Part shown: in pieces, positions 1 through 8,786 of the stretch
How positions within the stretch are numbered: the stretch's first letter is position 1
How the letters are laid out: each line of letters begins with the position of its first letter
DNA from: Dryomyza anilis
Lineage: Eukaryota > Arthropoda > Insecta > Diptera > Dryomyzidae
NCBI GenBank assembly: GCA_951804985.1
Contig: OX638135.1
Location: 34,071,116 to 34,135,115 of the forward strand
Direction: 5' to 3'
Length of the DNA: 64,000 bases
Notes under the pieces: generated by a model
Told to the model about the DNA's origin: nothing
What the model saw: the letters and a program-made list of their open reading frames with translations, nothing else
The model's database searches: none
Translations under genes and position numbers: made by a program

Positions 1-474
1 AGTAGGTAGGAGGTATTTGAGTATTTATGTATGATCCATTCTATAAATAGATATTTTTATTTACTGACGCATCATGCCGCATGACGGCAGTGATTATTTT
101 GACTACTCTTCGCGACGCGTTGATAGTCGATACTGGCATATACAGTTCTCCGTTTTTTTATTCTTATGTCATTGCGTACTTAAAGAGCAACTCGTTTCCT
201 TTGTTGTTTACAACTCCAAAAAACGTGCGCCACAGGTACTTAACATCGCTCAACAACAAAGAACAGCAATAGGCAGCAACAGCAAGAGTAGATATAAAAT
301 AAAATGTAGGTAGTTAAAAAAATAAATAAATTAAAATTATAAAATATAAATGTAATATAACAAAAAAAAAAAAAAATAATACAAGAAAATAAAAAAAATT
401 GTTTTATTTTTATTTTAAAATAGATTAAAAGTTCATAAATGGCCAAATAAAAGCTGGTAAAAATTAATTCAGTA
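1..474. other. AT-rich stretch without a recognisable gene
   Basis: The first 474 bases hold only short overlapping reading frames with no family resemblance and biased low-complexity composition. There is an A-rich block with a 13-15 base A run near 360-376. The last ~45 bases, next to the RTE insertion site, probably belong to the same interrupted capsid-type gene that continues at 3,401, but too little is left to prove this. Confidence 0.5.
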
Positions 475-734
475 GTTGAGAATGGGGGACCATGGGGGCG
501 ATTATCACAAGGCAACGTGTCTGAGTGCTTCAACATGGCGAAGCCAGCGCAATCCTTGTCGGTGTCGTCTCAAGTCAACTCACTGGTCACCAGAATTGGC
601 AAATTGTCAAATGGTGACACATCCACTTCGGTGGAAGTCCTCCTCGTGGAAGTCCCTGGAAACGGCGCTCTACACCACCCGGTGTAGAAGTCGGCTAAAG
701 TGAGTGGCGAGCATCTCCCACAGAGTGAGGGTTC

Positions 735-1205
735 GTGCGTTGGGTTTGGGTCCCACCACGGAAAAAACCTATGCGCCCAATGAAAACAAAAAAGAAGCCT
801 CGAATAACGACCGATTACAACGATGACGACCCACGCAAACGTTTTAAGGACCATGATTTACGGATATGCACCTGGAATGTCCGGACTCTTTATAGGGATG
901 GTGCCTCTATCCAGCTGGCAGATGTCCTCGAAAAATATAAGGCTGACATCACCGCTATCCAGGAGATGCGATGGACGGGACGCGGAGAGACACGAATTTG
1001 GATGTGGATTTGTGGTCGGCAAGAGACTCCGCCACCTTGTCTCTAGGTTCACGCCCGTGGACGAAAGGCTGGCAACAATCCGCATCAAGGCTAAATATTT
1101 CCATATCAGCCTAATTTGTGCACACGCTCCGACGAACGAGAAAGATGACGAGACAAAAGAGCGCTTCTATGCCTCCATGCCAATACTTCCGATAACGGAA
1201 CGAGG
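735..1205 (+). pseudogene. RTE endonuclease domain, N-terminal part (broken)
   Basis: The first frame carries the start of an exonuclease-endonuclease-phosphatase fold, including ICTWNVRTLY and, 25 residues later, ITAIQEMRWTG with the catalytic Glu. The frame is then lost near 985 through a deletion. It resumes one frame over with FGCGFVVGKRLRHLVSRF and ISLICAHAPTNEKDDETKE up to about 1175. Family members carry more sequence at both breaks, so I infer two internal deletions. Homologues are widespread in insect genomes, often annotated as craniofacial-development-protein-2-like because of the RTE/BovB endonuclease. Confidence 0.8.
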
Positions 1206-3385
1206 CTAATTGATTTCGCCGCAGCACGAAACATGGTAGTTAGTAGCACTAGATTCGAACATTTCGATATCCACAAGGCCACATGGTTGTCGCCCGATCA
1301 AAAAACTCGAAATCAAATTGATCACGTTGTGATTGACGGAAGACACGCTTCGAGCGTGATGGACGTACGCACTATCCGAGGTGCCAATATGGACTCGGAT
1401 CATTACCTTGTAGCAGCCGAGGTCCGCACACGCTTAAGCGCTACGAAGAACGAACGGAACCAAACGCAGAGAAAGCTAGACGTCGGAAAGCTGCAATCAC
1501 AACAGACAACGCAAGCCTTTTCCACTCGACTCTCACACCTGCTTAGACAAAGCACTCCTCCTCTCGATGCATACGGCTGCCGAAGAGGTGCTTGGATTCC
1601 AACGCCCCTGAGGAATCAGTGGTATGACCAAGAGTGTCGCGCGGCCACTGCAGAGAAAGACACTGCGTACAAATCCAACCTGCAGTCAGTAGCTACGCGA
1701 GCTGCGAAGGAGCGATACAAAGAGAAGAGAGACGTCTTTTCAAGCGTAAAAAAGCGAGGCAGAAAGAGGCAGATGCATGGGGACAGGAATGAGGCTCGAA
1801 AATACTTCGAGAAAATAAGACGCCTAGCCGGAGGTTCAAAATCCGGAGCCTCTTCCTGTAAAGATGAGAACGGAAATCTAGTGACAGATATCCAGAGCAC
1901 ACTGAAAATATGGAGGGATCACTTCTCTAAACTGCTGACCGGTGATGATGACCGCAATTCCACCGATAGAGAAGCAAACCCGGCAACCTCAGTACTTGAT
2001 GACGACGTTGAGATTCCGCCACCCGACCATGACGAGGTCAAAACAGCCATTGCTCGGCTGAAAAACAACAAAGCCGCAGGTGCTGATGGCCTGCCTGCTG
2101 AATTGTTTAAGACCGGAGGCGAAGAGCTAATAGAGAACATGCACGAGCTCGTAAGCAGAATATGGTCGTATGAAAGCATGCCAAGTGACTGGAACCTCAG
2201 TGTACTCTGCCCAATCCTTAAGAAAGGGGATCCCACTATCTGCGCCAACTACCGTGGGATCAGCCTACTCAATATCACTTACAAGGTTCTATCGAGCGTA
2301 TTATGTAAAAGACTGAAGCCCATCGTCAACAGACTGATTGGACCTTATCAGTGCGGCTTCAGACCTGGAAAGTACACCATAGACCAGATTTTCACATTGC
2401 GCCTAATCCAGGAAAAGACCCTTGAAAAACAGATCGACACCTACCACCTATTAGTCGACTATAAAGCCGCCTTCGACACTCCGATAAGGAAACGATTATA
2501 CGCCGCAATGTCTGAGTTCCGTATACCTGCGAAACTTATAAGGCTGTGCAGGATGACCCTGAGCAACACACGTTGCTCAGTGAGAATAGGAAAAGACCTC
2601 TCCGAGCCATTTCATACCGAACGAGGTTTCAGACAGGGTGAATCCCTATCGTGCGACTTTTTTAACTTATTGATGGAGAAAATAGTTCGAGCTGCCGAAC
2701 TCCGTCAAAGCGGCACTATCCTCAACAAAAGTGTCATGCTGCTCGCATATGCCGACGATATTGATATCATTGGCAGGAGCACACGAGCAGTCAGCGCAGC
2801 ATTCTCCAGATTGGAGAAAGAGTCGCGTCGAATGGGTCTAGCGGTGAACGAGGACAAGACGAAGTTCCTTGTGTCAACAAGCAAAAAAGAGTCCGTGCGT
2901 CTTGGAGCTGATTTTGACACCCACAAGTTCGACATTGTGAAGGACTTCGTCTATCTGGGATCCAGCGTAAACAGCAACAACTACGTCAGCCTGGAGATCA
3001 AACGGAGAATAACTCTTGCCAACAGGTGCTACTTTGGGCTCAGTAGGCAATTGAGAAGCAGAGCCCTCTCTCGCCGGACAAAAATAACGCTCTACAAGTC
3101 ACTCATCATGCTCGTCCTACTTTATGGTGCAGAAATATTTTCCGTAAAATCTTTGGCCCTATCTGCTTTGCTAACGAGTATCGAATCAGGATGAACCACG
3201 AGCTGTATGAGTTATTCGACAACATTGACATAGTCAAGCGCATCAAGATCCAGCGGCTTCGCTGGCTAGGTCATGTCGAACGAATGTATGAAAACACTCC
3301 AGCCAAGAAGGTGCTAGTATCGAAACTCGAAGGTGGACAGCGTAGAAGAGGGCGTCCAACCCGACCCACGGTTGTAAGGTCCATT
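1206..3385 (+). pseudogene. RTE endonuclease C-terminus and reverse transcriptase
   Basis: One long frame (1233-3194, about 650 codons) starts inside the endonuclease: IDHVVIDGRHASSV and DSDHYLVAAEVR carry the terminal catalytic Asp-His pair. The reverse transcriptase follows: NNKAAGADGLPAELFK (palm entry), ANYRGISLLNITYKVL, YQCGFRPGKYTIDQIF, RGFRQGESLSCDFFNLLME, and the catalytic LLAYADDIDII. After LLYGAE, near 3135, a deletion shifts the frame. The C-terminal tail continues from 3143 in another frame with RLRWLGHVERM and RRRGRPTRP, and is itself truncated before the usual end. Copying would depend on this protein, so the element cannot move on its own. Confidence 0.88.
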
Positions 3386-3400
3386 GAAGTAAGTAAGTAA

Positions 3401-3797
3401 GTTGAGAATGAAAATCTTGGTTTAGCTAGATGGAAGAAAATATATAAAAATGGAGAACGAGTATAATTGATTGGAAAACTACATGCAGATATATTAAATC
3501 AGGCTAAATATCTTCTTAATAATGTGGATCTTAAAGTAACGCTTAATATGGAGAAACCTTCTTTTTATATACTAGAAGATTCAAATTCTGGGGAGTCATC
3601 TATTAATTATACACTAATCATCTTACCATTATTTGTAATATTTTAATGGCACATCATAATGTTTAACAAAGTAGAAATGCTATTTATTCATATTAAAAAA
3701 GTTGAAATCAAGACATTCACTATTCAGTTCTGCAATCATTCGCTAATGTTAGATAATGTTACAATTGGACAACTTCCAAATTTCTTAATATTTGGTA
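3401..3797 (+). pseudogene. Maverick/Polinton F54H12.2-like capsid-type protein fragment
   Basis: Read in one frame, the segment gives GKLHADILNQAKYLLNNVDL, then KVTLNMEKPSFYILEDSN, and after a stop and a likely frameshift KVEIKTFTI and NVTIGQLPNFLIFGM. This order matches the proteins annotated as F54H12.2-like in many invertebrate genomes, which I know as Maverick/Polinton-associated virion proteins. Two in-frame stops (about 3464 and 3644) show decay. The gene is cut on the left by the RTE LINE at 485-3400 and on the right by a LOA LINE at about 3797. It is on the opposite strand from the other Polinton genes at 6.6-11.5 kb. Confidence 0.65.
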
Positions 3798-4617
3798 TGA
3801 AGGCTACTTTAACTAAACGCCAGGATATCGGAATGAATGCCCATGCGAGACCTGCTCTAAAGATCTTCTTCAGGCATGGTAGCAATTGGGTTATACCTTC
3901 CTGTAGCATGATTGGGTAGATGCCATCCGGCCCAGGTGACTTGAAGCCATCAAAAGAGGCCACTGGGTATGGGATAGCTTCATCGTACACAACCAATCTG
4001 GCAACCTGCCAGTCATGTTTTGTCACATTAGAGTTGTTATTGCAGTCCCCAGTGCTGGGATTACAAAGTGGCCCTATGTGAATTTGATTTCCCGGAAAGT
4101 GAGTCTCAACTAGGACACTGAGTGCTTCTGTCTTAGACTCAGTATACGAGCCATGAGGTCTCCGCAGTGAGTCCAGTCGGGCAGTTCGGTCTCTTTTAAG
4201 AAACTTGACCAATCGACCAGTCTCACTGCAGGATTCGATGCTACTGCAGTAGTCTTTATAAGAAACAGTTTTTGATTTACGAAGTAGTTTCTTATTATCT
4301 TTCTGCTTAGCTCGATAAAGAAACCAGTCAGAGTCTAAATTGGTCCTTAGGGCCCTATTTAGCAGCTTTCTGAAATCCTTGCGCAAGGTTTCAAGACAAG
4401 CGTTCCACCAAGGAACGTGAGGTCTAGATAACGTTTTTCGCACCGGACATGTTCGTACAAAGCTAGAATTTATGACATCGTTCATAAATTGAACGGACGT
4501 CTCAATACTTTTTTTGGTACGAATTCTGACAGGAATATTGAGGGAATTCTCAACTTCATGTCTGACGCGTGCCCAGTTCGTTTTTCTAGGGTTTCTTACC
4601 GTCATAGAGGGCAGCAC
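3797..4617 (-). pseudogene. LOA LINE pol: linker and N-terminal reverse transcriptase
   Basis: A 270-codon open stretch reads TVRNPRKTNWARVRHEVENS at its start, then VPWWNACLETLRKDFRKLLN and VASFDGFKSPGPDGIYPIML, the last being the reverse transcriptase entry motif. It ends at SWRLVKVAFIP, where family sequence stops. The final ~20 residues come from the flanking capsid-like gene read backwards. The same region in copy 2 starts at about 11,770 on the plus strand and differs by scattered substitutions. The missing palm motifs, RNase H and zinc finger mean no activity. Confidence 0.8.
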
Positions 4618-4639
4618 CTCTTGGTCAGTATGAAACTCG

Positions 4640-5280
4640 ATATACCTGTGGTCCGATAAAAAATCTTCTTAAAGAACATTCCAGTTTAAGATTGACTCTC
4701 TCAGTCTACAGATAGACAAAGTTAGGTCAATCACTTCCTGTCTTCTAGCAGTCACAAACGTGGGTTTATTACCAGTGTTGTGAATGTTCAGATTGGAGGT
4801 CAGGATGAAGTCAAGGAGTCTGGTAACTCGTGCTGCTGCCCCACACAGTGTGTTGAGCATTAGCGTCACAGCAAAGAATAAGGACCGTCTCCTTAAGATC
4901 ACAGTACTCTATGAGCTCAACAATTGCCTTTGGCGGAGGAGGCAGTAGTGAGTCATAGGGGAAGTAGCCTGAGGCGACAATCAAATGTTTCCATCCACTA
5001 TCGCTTTCATAGCTCACTTTGGCTGCCACCAGATCTTGCCCACAGAATTGGGTTAACTTGGTGACAGCAAAGTGTTTCGATACTATAAGACAGCTTCTAG
5101 GCCTTGCGGCTTTCTCATCGTATAGTATGGTTTCACCACGTAGTTCACTAAGACCACAGATGCGTTTGTTATACACTCATGGTTCTTGAATAGCTGTGAT
5201 GTGAGGTAATGTATGCAACATGGAGAGCCGCTTACCTAGTAAAGCGGTAGCAGCTTTAGAATGTTACAGATTCATCTGAG
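4640..5280 (-). pseudogene. LOA LINE endonuclease (frameshifted)
   Basis: The domain begins near 5280 with HSKAATALLGKRLSMLHTL and ITAIQEP (catalytic Glu context), a stop follows, and then YNKRICGLSELRGETILYDE, LIVASGYFPYDSLLPPP and LILCCDANAQHTVWGSS (Asp-Asn motif). Near 4850 the frame shifts to LLDFILTSNLNIHNTGNKP and RRQEVIDLTLSI. This is an exonuclease-endonuclease-phosphatase nicking endonuclease of the LOA/I group. The last segment also occurs, inverted, at 11,633-11,750 in copy 2. Confidence 0.75.
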
Positions 5281-5880
5281 TAAATATCATGACAGAATAA
5301 TTAACTCGTTTCTCATCATGTGCCTATTCATTTGGAATTGATTCGGAATTTGATCCGACAAAGAATAAGTTTAGATGACTGTCGTACTTAGATAGCATGA
5401 CATCTAACGACTCCTGGTCTAAGCCAACAACCAGCCCTGAGAGGAAACAACACTGTCGAGCAGCCATACAGTGGAGGATTAGTCGTAAGCATAGCCGAAC
5501 CGACACTTTCCTTTACTGGTATAGAAACCACTGCGTTGTCGTTATCATCCTCTAGACTCCTAGCTGTCTCATAAACCTGGTACGATGAACCTGCTACAGG
5601 AGCAGAAAGGTTCATCGTACCAGGGTTGGTTGCGTGGATTGAGGCCTCCAGAATCCTTGCCTCAGCCGCCGAAGCGGGTGGATTGCCACTTTTGTGGGTA
5701 CCACCTCTTTATGTTTACCCATCGCGGTGGTGTAGGGTTTCTTTAGATTCTGCCACCCCACAAAAAGACTTGGTAGTAATTAGTTCATTACTCATCACAA
5801 GCCTGTCTGACAAGGGTGACCCTACCAGAAACTTTAAAAAGTTTCCGTCAGCTTAGCCTTATTGAGTCATTGTAACTTAA
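5281..5880 (-). pseudogene. LOA LINE ORF1 / 5' region remnant
   Basis: Two short minus-strand frames (5388-5615 and 5324-5506) overlap and look like one broken ORF1, the nucleic-acid-binding protein encoded upstream of the endonuclease. No zinc-knuckle cysteines are legible in the frames left. A short inverted pair around ACGATGAACC / GGTTCATCGT occurs near 5581-5619. Assignment rests on position upstream of the endonuclease. Confidence 0.4.
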
Positions 5881-6185
5881 GGCCCCACACCACGTGGGAG
5901 AACATACTATAAGTTATAAAGATTGAACATGTTAAAAATTGTTTCATTTTATTTCGTTTTTTCTTGAGTCAAAATGTATATACTTTTTTTAAAATTTTAA
6001 TTGAGTATATTTATACTAATGGAATTCACTTTTTCACTCATTTTAAAGAGATATCCATTATATATAAATGCATCGAAATTTGAATTAAAATTATTTATCG
6101 TCTACATTACAATTTGATAGGAAAAGAAAACTATTATGGGAGTTATAAAAGTAAAAAGTTTTAAAAAGGATTTAATAATATTTTA

Positions 6186-6413
6186 TTGGATGATCATAAA
6201 AAACAGTTTATTAAGTTTATCCCTAATTGTAAACATTATCAGTATACGGAAAAAATATTAACAAGTCACGGAGTACATTATAGAAACTATCCATGGGCCA
6301 CAGATGACGTAACGGAGGGACCGGATACATGTGGTTGCTATTATTATGACAAGGAATGCAGAGACATTGATAAACTAATAAAATTATATTGTAGAATAAA
6401 ATATACAAAATAA
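6186..6413 (+). CDS. 75-codon ORF of unknown function in the Polinton remnant
   Basis: The ORF opens with MDDHKKQFIKFIPNCKHYQY and contains HYRNYPWATDDVTEGPDTC followed by GCYYYDKECRDIDKLIKLYC. Its codon usage looks coding-like, with a balanced residue mix and four cysteines, in contrast with the AT-rich frames around it. The frame extends upstream past one stop. No family is recognised. It is on the same strand as the F54H12.2-like fragment and convergent with the protease gene, so it may be a Polinton accessory gene. About 280 bases on its left and 170 on its right hold nothing I can identify. Confidence 0.35.
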   Translation: MDDHKKQFIKFIPNCKHYQYTEKILTSHGVHYRNYPWATDDVTEGPDTCGCYYYDKECRDIDKLIKLYCRIKYTK

Positions 6414-6588
6414 TTGTTTATTACATATTATTAATATTGTTTTTTTTTGTAATTCTAAGTATATTCAATGAATTTGTAAAATTTTAAATAATAGAAATAA
6501 AAAGACAATGTATAATTTATTTTCATTAAATTGTATTATTTATTTTGTATTGTAGGAAACTTAAAAATAATTTTAAAATAATGCACAG

Positions 6589-6983
6589 CTAAAATATCAT
6601 TAATATATAAAATATATATGTCAAAATAATTAAAAAACTTATTAAAAGAAACTCATAAAAAGAAATATACAAATAAATACCGCATAACAATGAAATTTCA
6701 ATTTGTAATCGGAAATTGCTTTTAATAAATGTGGATGCATTTGTTTGAATAAAATTTACAAATGGTTTAATAGGGGAACTCCCTGCAGAACAAAAATACT
6801 CCGCCGGCCCATTTCGAGGAAAATATATTACAATCCAATGTGATCCTGGTATATATGATGAATCCATATTCACAATATAAAATGCTGTCTTTTTTATTCG
6901 ATTTCTAAGTAGCTGATTTGATGCAAAAACTCTTTAATTTTTTTTTTTGTATATAAAATATTTTCTATATTACTTGTATTCAT
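6589..6983 (-). pseudogene. Polinton adenain-like cysteine protease (PRO)
   Basis: The likely start is the ATG at 6981-6983 (MNTSNIENILYTKKKIKEFL). A frameshift or stop near 6895 separates this N-terminus from the core frame, which reads FYIVNMDSSYIPGSHWIVIY. The His of SHW and the acidic residue of AEYF fit the catalytic His and Asp/Glu. LLCGIYLYISFYEF downstream carries the catalytic Cys. This is the Ulp1/adenain-type protease that matures capsid proteins in Polintons and adenoviruses. The C-terminal ~25 residues are low-complexity hydrophobic sequence and probably reflect decay. It is the last gene of the minus-strand block. Confidence 0.72.
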
Positions 6984-6999
6984 AGTGATTGTAAGTAGG

Positions 7000-7375
7000 T
7001 AGGATATGTATGTTCTGGGACAACGCGGCAGAGTCGTCTCGTGTCTGTTGTGGTTTGTGGTTTGGGGCGTGCGTTGTGTGGTTGTGCGTGTGGTTTTGGA
7101 GCGTGCGTCGTGTGGTTTTGTGGTTTTTCCGTGGGAAATTGTGGTTTTGAAGCGTGCGTCGTGTGATTTTGTGGTTTTTCCGTGGGAAAATTGTGGTTTT
7201 GAAGCGTGCACCGTGTGATTTTGTTTGTCGTAGTTGACGACAGTTTGTTGACTTATCTCCGTCCCTCCGTCCATCAGTGCACGCCTTAATCTCTCAGTCA
7301 GTCCGTCCGTTCGTTATTTTTTTTGTGGTTTTGACTTATCTCTGTCCGTCCGTCCATTCGTTATTTTTTTGTGGC
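7000..7375. repeat. G/T-rich minisatellite with ~52-bp units
   Basis: Between about 7060 and 7225 a unit containing AAGCGTGCGTCGTGTG and GTGGTTTTTCCGTGGGAAA is repeated about three times with small variations. It is followed by CGTCCGTCC-type simple sequence to about 7375. Frames across it on either strand are periodic and are not genes. The array separates the protease from the signal-peptide ORF, whose last codons run into it. Confidence 0.75.
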
Positions 7376-8154
7376 GCAATATTTTGATAGCTTGTTACAT
7401 AATGTATATGTAATAATAGTAAGGTTAATAATTTATTAAAATCCATATACTTCCGATTTAATCTTCTCTCACTCACAACCGTTTCAGTAAGAATCATATT
7501 CAAAGTCTGCATATAGTCTTTTACATCAATTATTTCAACGTTTAGAGGTTTGTAATTAGAGTCTTGGATACGAACCTTCTCAATTTCACCATTACTAAGA
7601 ATTAACTCTGTTTCGATTTCACGATATTCAAAGCATTTAATACACAATCGTTTTTCTTTGTATCTGCTATCATACGTACACCGAATTGGAATATCTACAT
7701 ATTCATATTCAAGTTTAAAATGACGATAAAATGCTTGTTTAGATTCAAAAATACCACCAATATCAGTCTCTTTAATAATGAGTTCTCTTCGGAATGATTC
7801 TATTGCCTCATCTACAGTAAACATTCTTAAAGATTTTCCTTGAGTTGTAATCTCGAGAGCTGCAGTTGTAGGTAATTCTGTTGTTGTTGATGTAAGTAAT
7901 TCTGTTGTTCTATATAATTCCGTTGATTCTGGTGTAATATTATTTTCATCATTATATAACAACTTACTTTCTTTAAATAATAATAATGAAATATTTATAT
8001 TCACGATATTATTATCTGGTGGTGTTAAATTGAATTGAATACTTTTAGAGTTCTGATTTATTAGACTACTACTAACATCTCTCAATTTCCAAAATGGAAT
8101 ACCATAGATATTTTTAAAAATAATAAATAAACTAAGAATCAATAATGTTTTCAT
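7336..8154 (-). CDS. Secreted or membrane protein of the Polinton block, function unknown
   Basis: A 272-codon ORF starts at an ATG (8152-8154) with a classical signal peptide: MKTLLILSLFIIFKNIYG, then IPFWKLRD. Residues ~75-105 are Thr/Ser-rich (TSTTTELPTTAALEITTQG), resembling a glycosylated stalk. The middle holds three cysteines in IRCTYDSRYKEKRLCIKCFE. Near the C-terminus KLLTLLLLHIHYVTSY is a possible short membrane segment, and the last ~12 residues fall in simple repeat sequence. It is the only long gene of this block without an obvious stop or frameshift. It sits between the conserved unknown protein and the protease on the same strand. I do not recognise the family. Secretion or virion-envelope function is inference from the signal peptide. 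Confidence 0.6.
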   Translation of the reverse strand: MKTLLILSLFIIFKNIYGIPFWKLRDVSSSLINQNSKSIQFNLTPPDNNIVNINISLLLFKESKLLYNDENNITPESTELYRTTELLTSTTTELPTTAALEITTQGKSLRMFTVDEAIESFRRELIIKETDIGGIFESKQAFYRHFKLEYEYVDIPIRCTYDSRYKEKRLCIKCFEYREIETELILSNGEIEKVRIQDSNYKPLNVEIIDVKDYMQTLNMILTETVVSERRLNRKYMDFNKLLTLLLLHIHYVTSYQNIAPQKNNEWTDGQR

Positions 8155-8221
8155 GTTTATTTCCTCTCTGTGATCTATTCGTTTCTAAATTATAAGACAA
8201 TATGTTTTGATTTTTCTAAAA

Positions 8222-8775
8222 TTATATATTTATATAAGAATTTTTATTACATAGTGTATTATATAAAATAAATGCAGATTTTAAAGCGCAGCGTATTTGA
8301 CGTATTATTGTTTTATTATAGATGTTGTTGTTATTGTGATATTCACATTGAACAGCACTTGGATATAAATTATACAACATTGTTAAATTTATTTCATTAA
8401 ATTGTGTAAAATCTTCTACATTGAAGACAAACTGTTTTAGTAAATCAGTCATCCACTTTTGTTTCTCCTTTCCCTTTACATAGACTTTTCTACTTTTTAA
8501 TATTGTTATTAAATATTCTCGAACTTTCTTAAAGTCATCACTTCCATTTTCCCATTTCAAATTATGATGATTATGTTTTAACCACTCTGATTGTCGTTGA
8601 TCCTTTTTACTTAGATTTTAGAATTCGATTGATGATTTTATATGAAAGCAGTGAAATTCATTTTCACTCAAAACAACAGCTATCTCCTTTACAACAAATT
8701 TGTTGTCAAAGACATTAAACCCTTGAACATCAACACTTGCAAATATTATACTTGATAATAATTTTTTTATTTTTA
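8222..8775 (-). pseudogene. Conserved Polinton-associated protein, possibly RNase H/DEDD-like fold
   Basis: The frame reads VDVQGFNVFDNKFVVKEIAV, then FHCFHIKSSIEF, one in-frame stop near 8617, then SEWLKHNHHNLKWENGSDDF, KSRKVYVKGKEKQKWMTDLL and QFVFNVEDFTQFN, ending near IRQIRCALKSAF. I recall abundant insect proteins with the same pattern (acidic-Gln-Gly-Phe start, WL..HH..W.. motif, YVKG-KW core). The VDVQGF...FVVKEIAV start resembles an exonuclease-type first strand, but that is only suggestive. The probable start codon at about 8775 is separated by a one-base slip in an A run. It lies directly downstream of the major capsid gene. Confidence 0.5.
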
Positions 8776-8786
8776 ATCATACTTAT

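Larger units (their letters stand above)
485..3400 (+). mobile_element. RTE-clade non-LTR retrotransposon, nearly full length, internally deleted
   Basis: The element is bounded by a perfect 10-bp direct repeat GTTGAGAATG at 475-484 and 3401-3410, the target-site duplication. It codes for an apurinic-type endonuclease followed by reverse transcriptase, without RNase H. Its 3' end is a short AAGT tandem repeat (about 3387-3400) instead of poly(A), which is typical of RTE elements. The body carries several small deletions and frameshifts, so it is dead. It inserted into a plus-strand capsid-like gene of a Polinton. A second fragment of the same family is at 41050-41190. Confidence 0.85.
3797..5905 (-). 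mobile_element. LOA-clade LINE copy 1 (5' two-thirds, lacks its 3' half)
   Basis: Minus-strand sequence runs from a 5' end near 5905 through an ORF1 remnant, an endonuclease and the first part of a reverse transcriptase, then stops abruptly near 3797 after the residues VKVAFIP. The overlap with copy 2 (11,533-14,815) is highly similar. LINEs normally lose their 5' end on insertion, so loss of the 3' half points to a later deletion or rearrangement. It lies inside the F54H12.2-like capsid gene. Confidence 0.75.

Noticed and set aside
74..313. Overlapping ORFs of 79 and 63 codons at the left edge
   Set aside because: No family resemblance, low-complexity residue runs and two equally long frames over the same bases; no reason to prefer either.
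6894..7274. 126-codon ORF with KTTKSHDARFKTT-type repeats
   Set aside because: The upstream part is the G/T minisatellite read on the other strand. Only the last ~30 codons are real and belong to the Polinton protease N-terminus.
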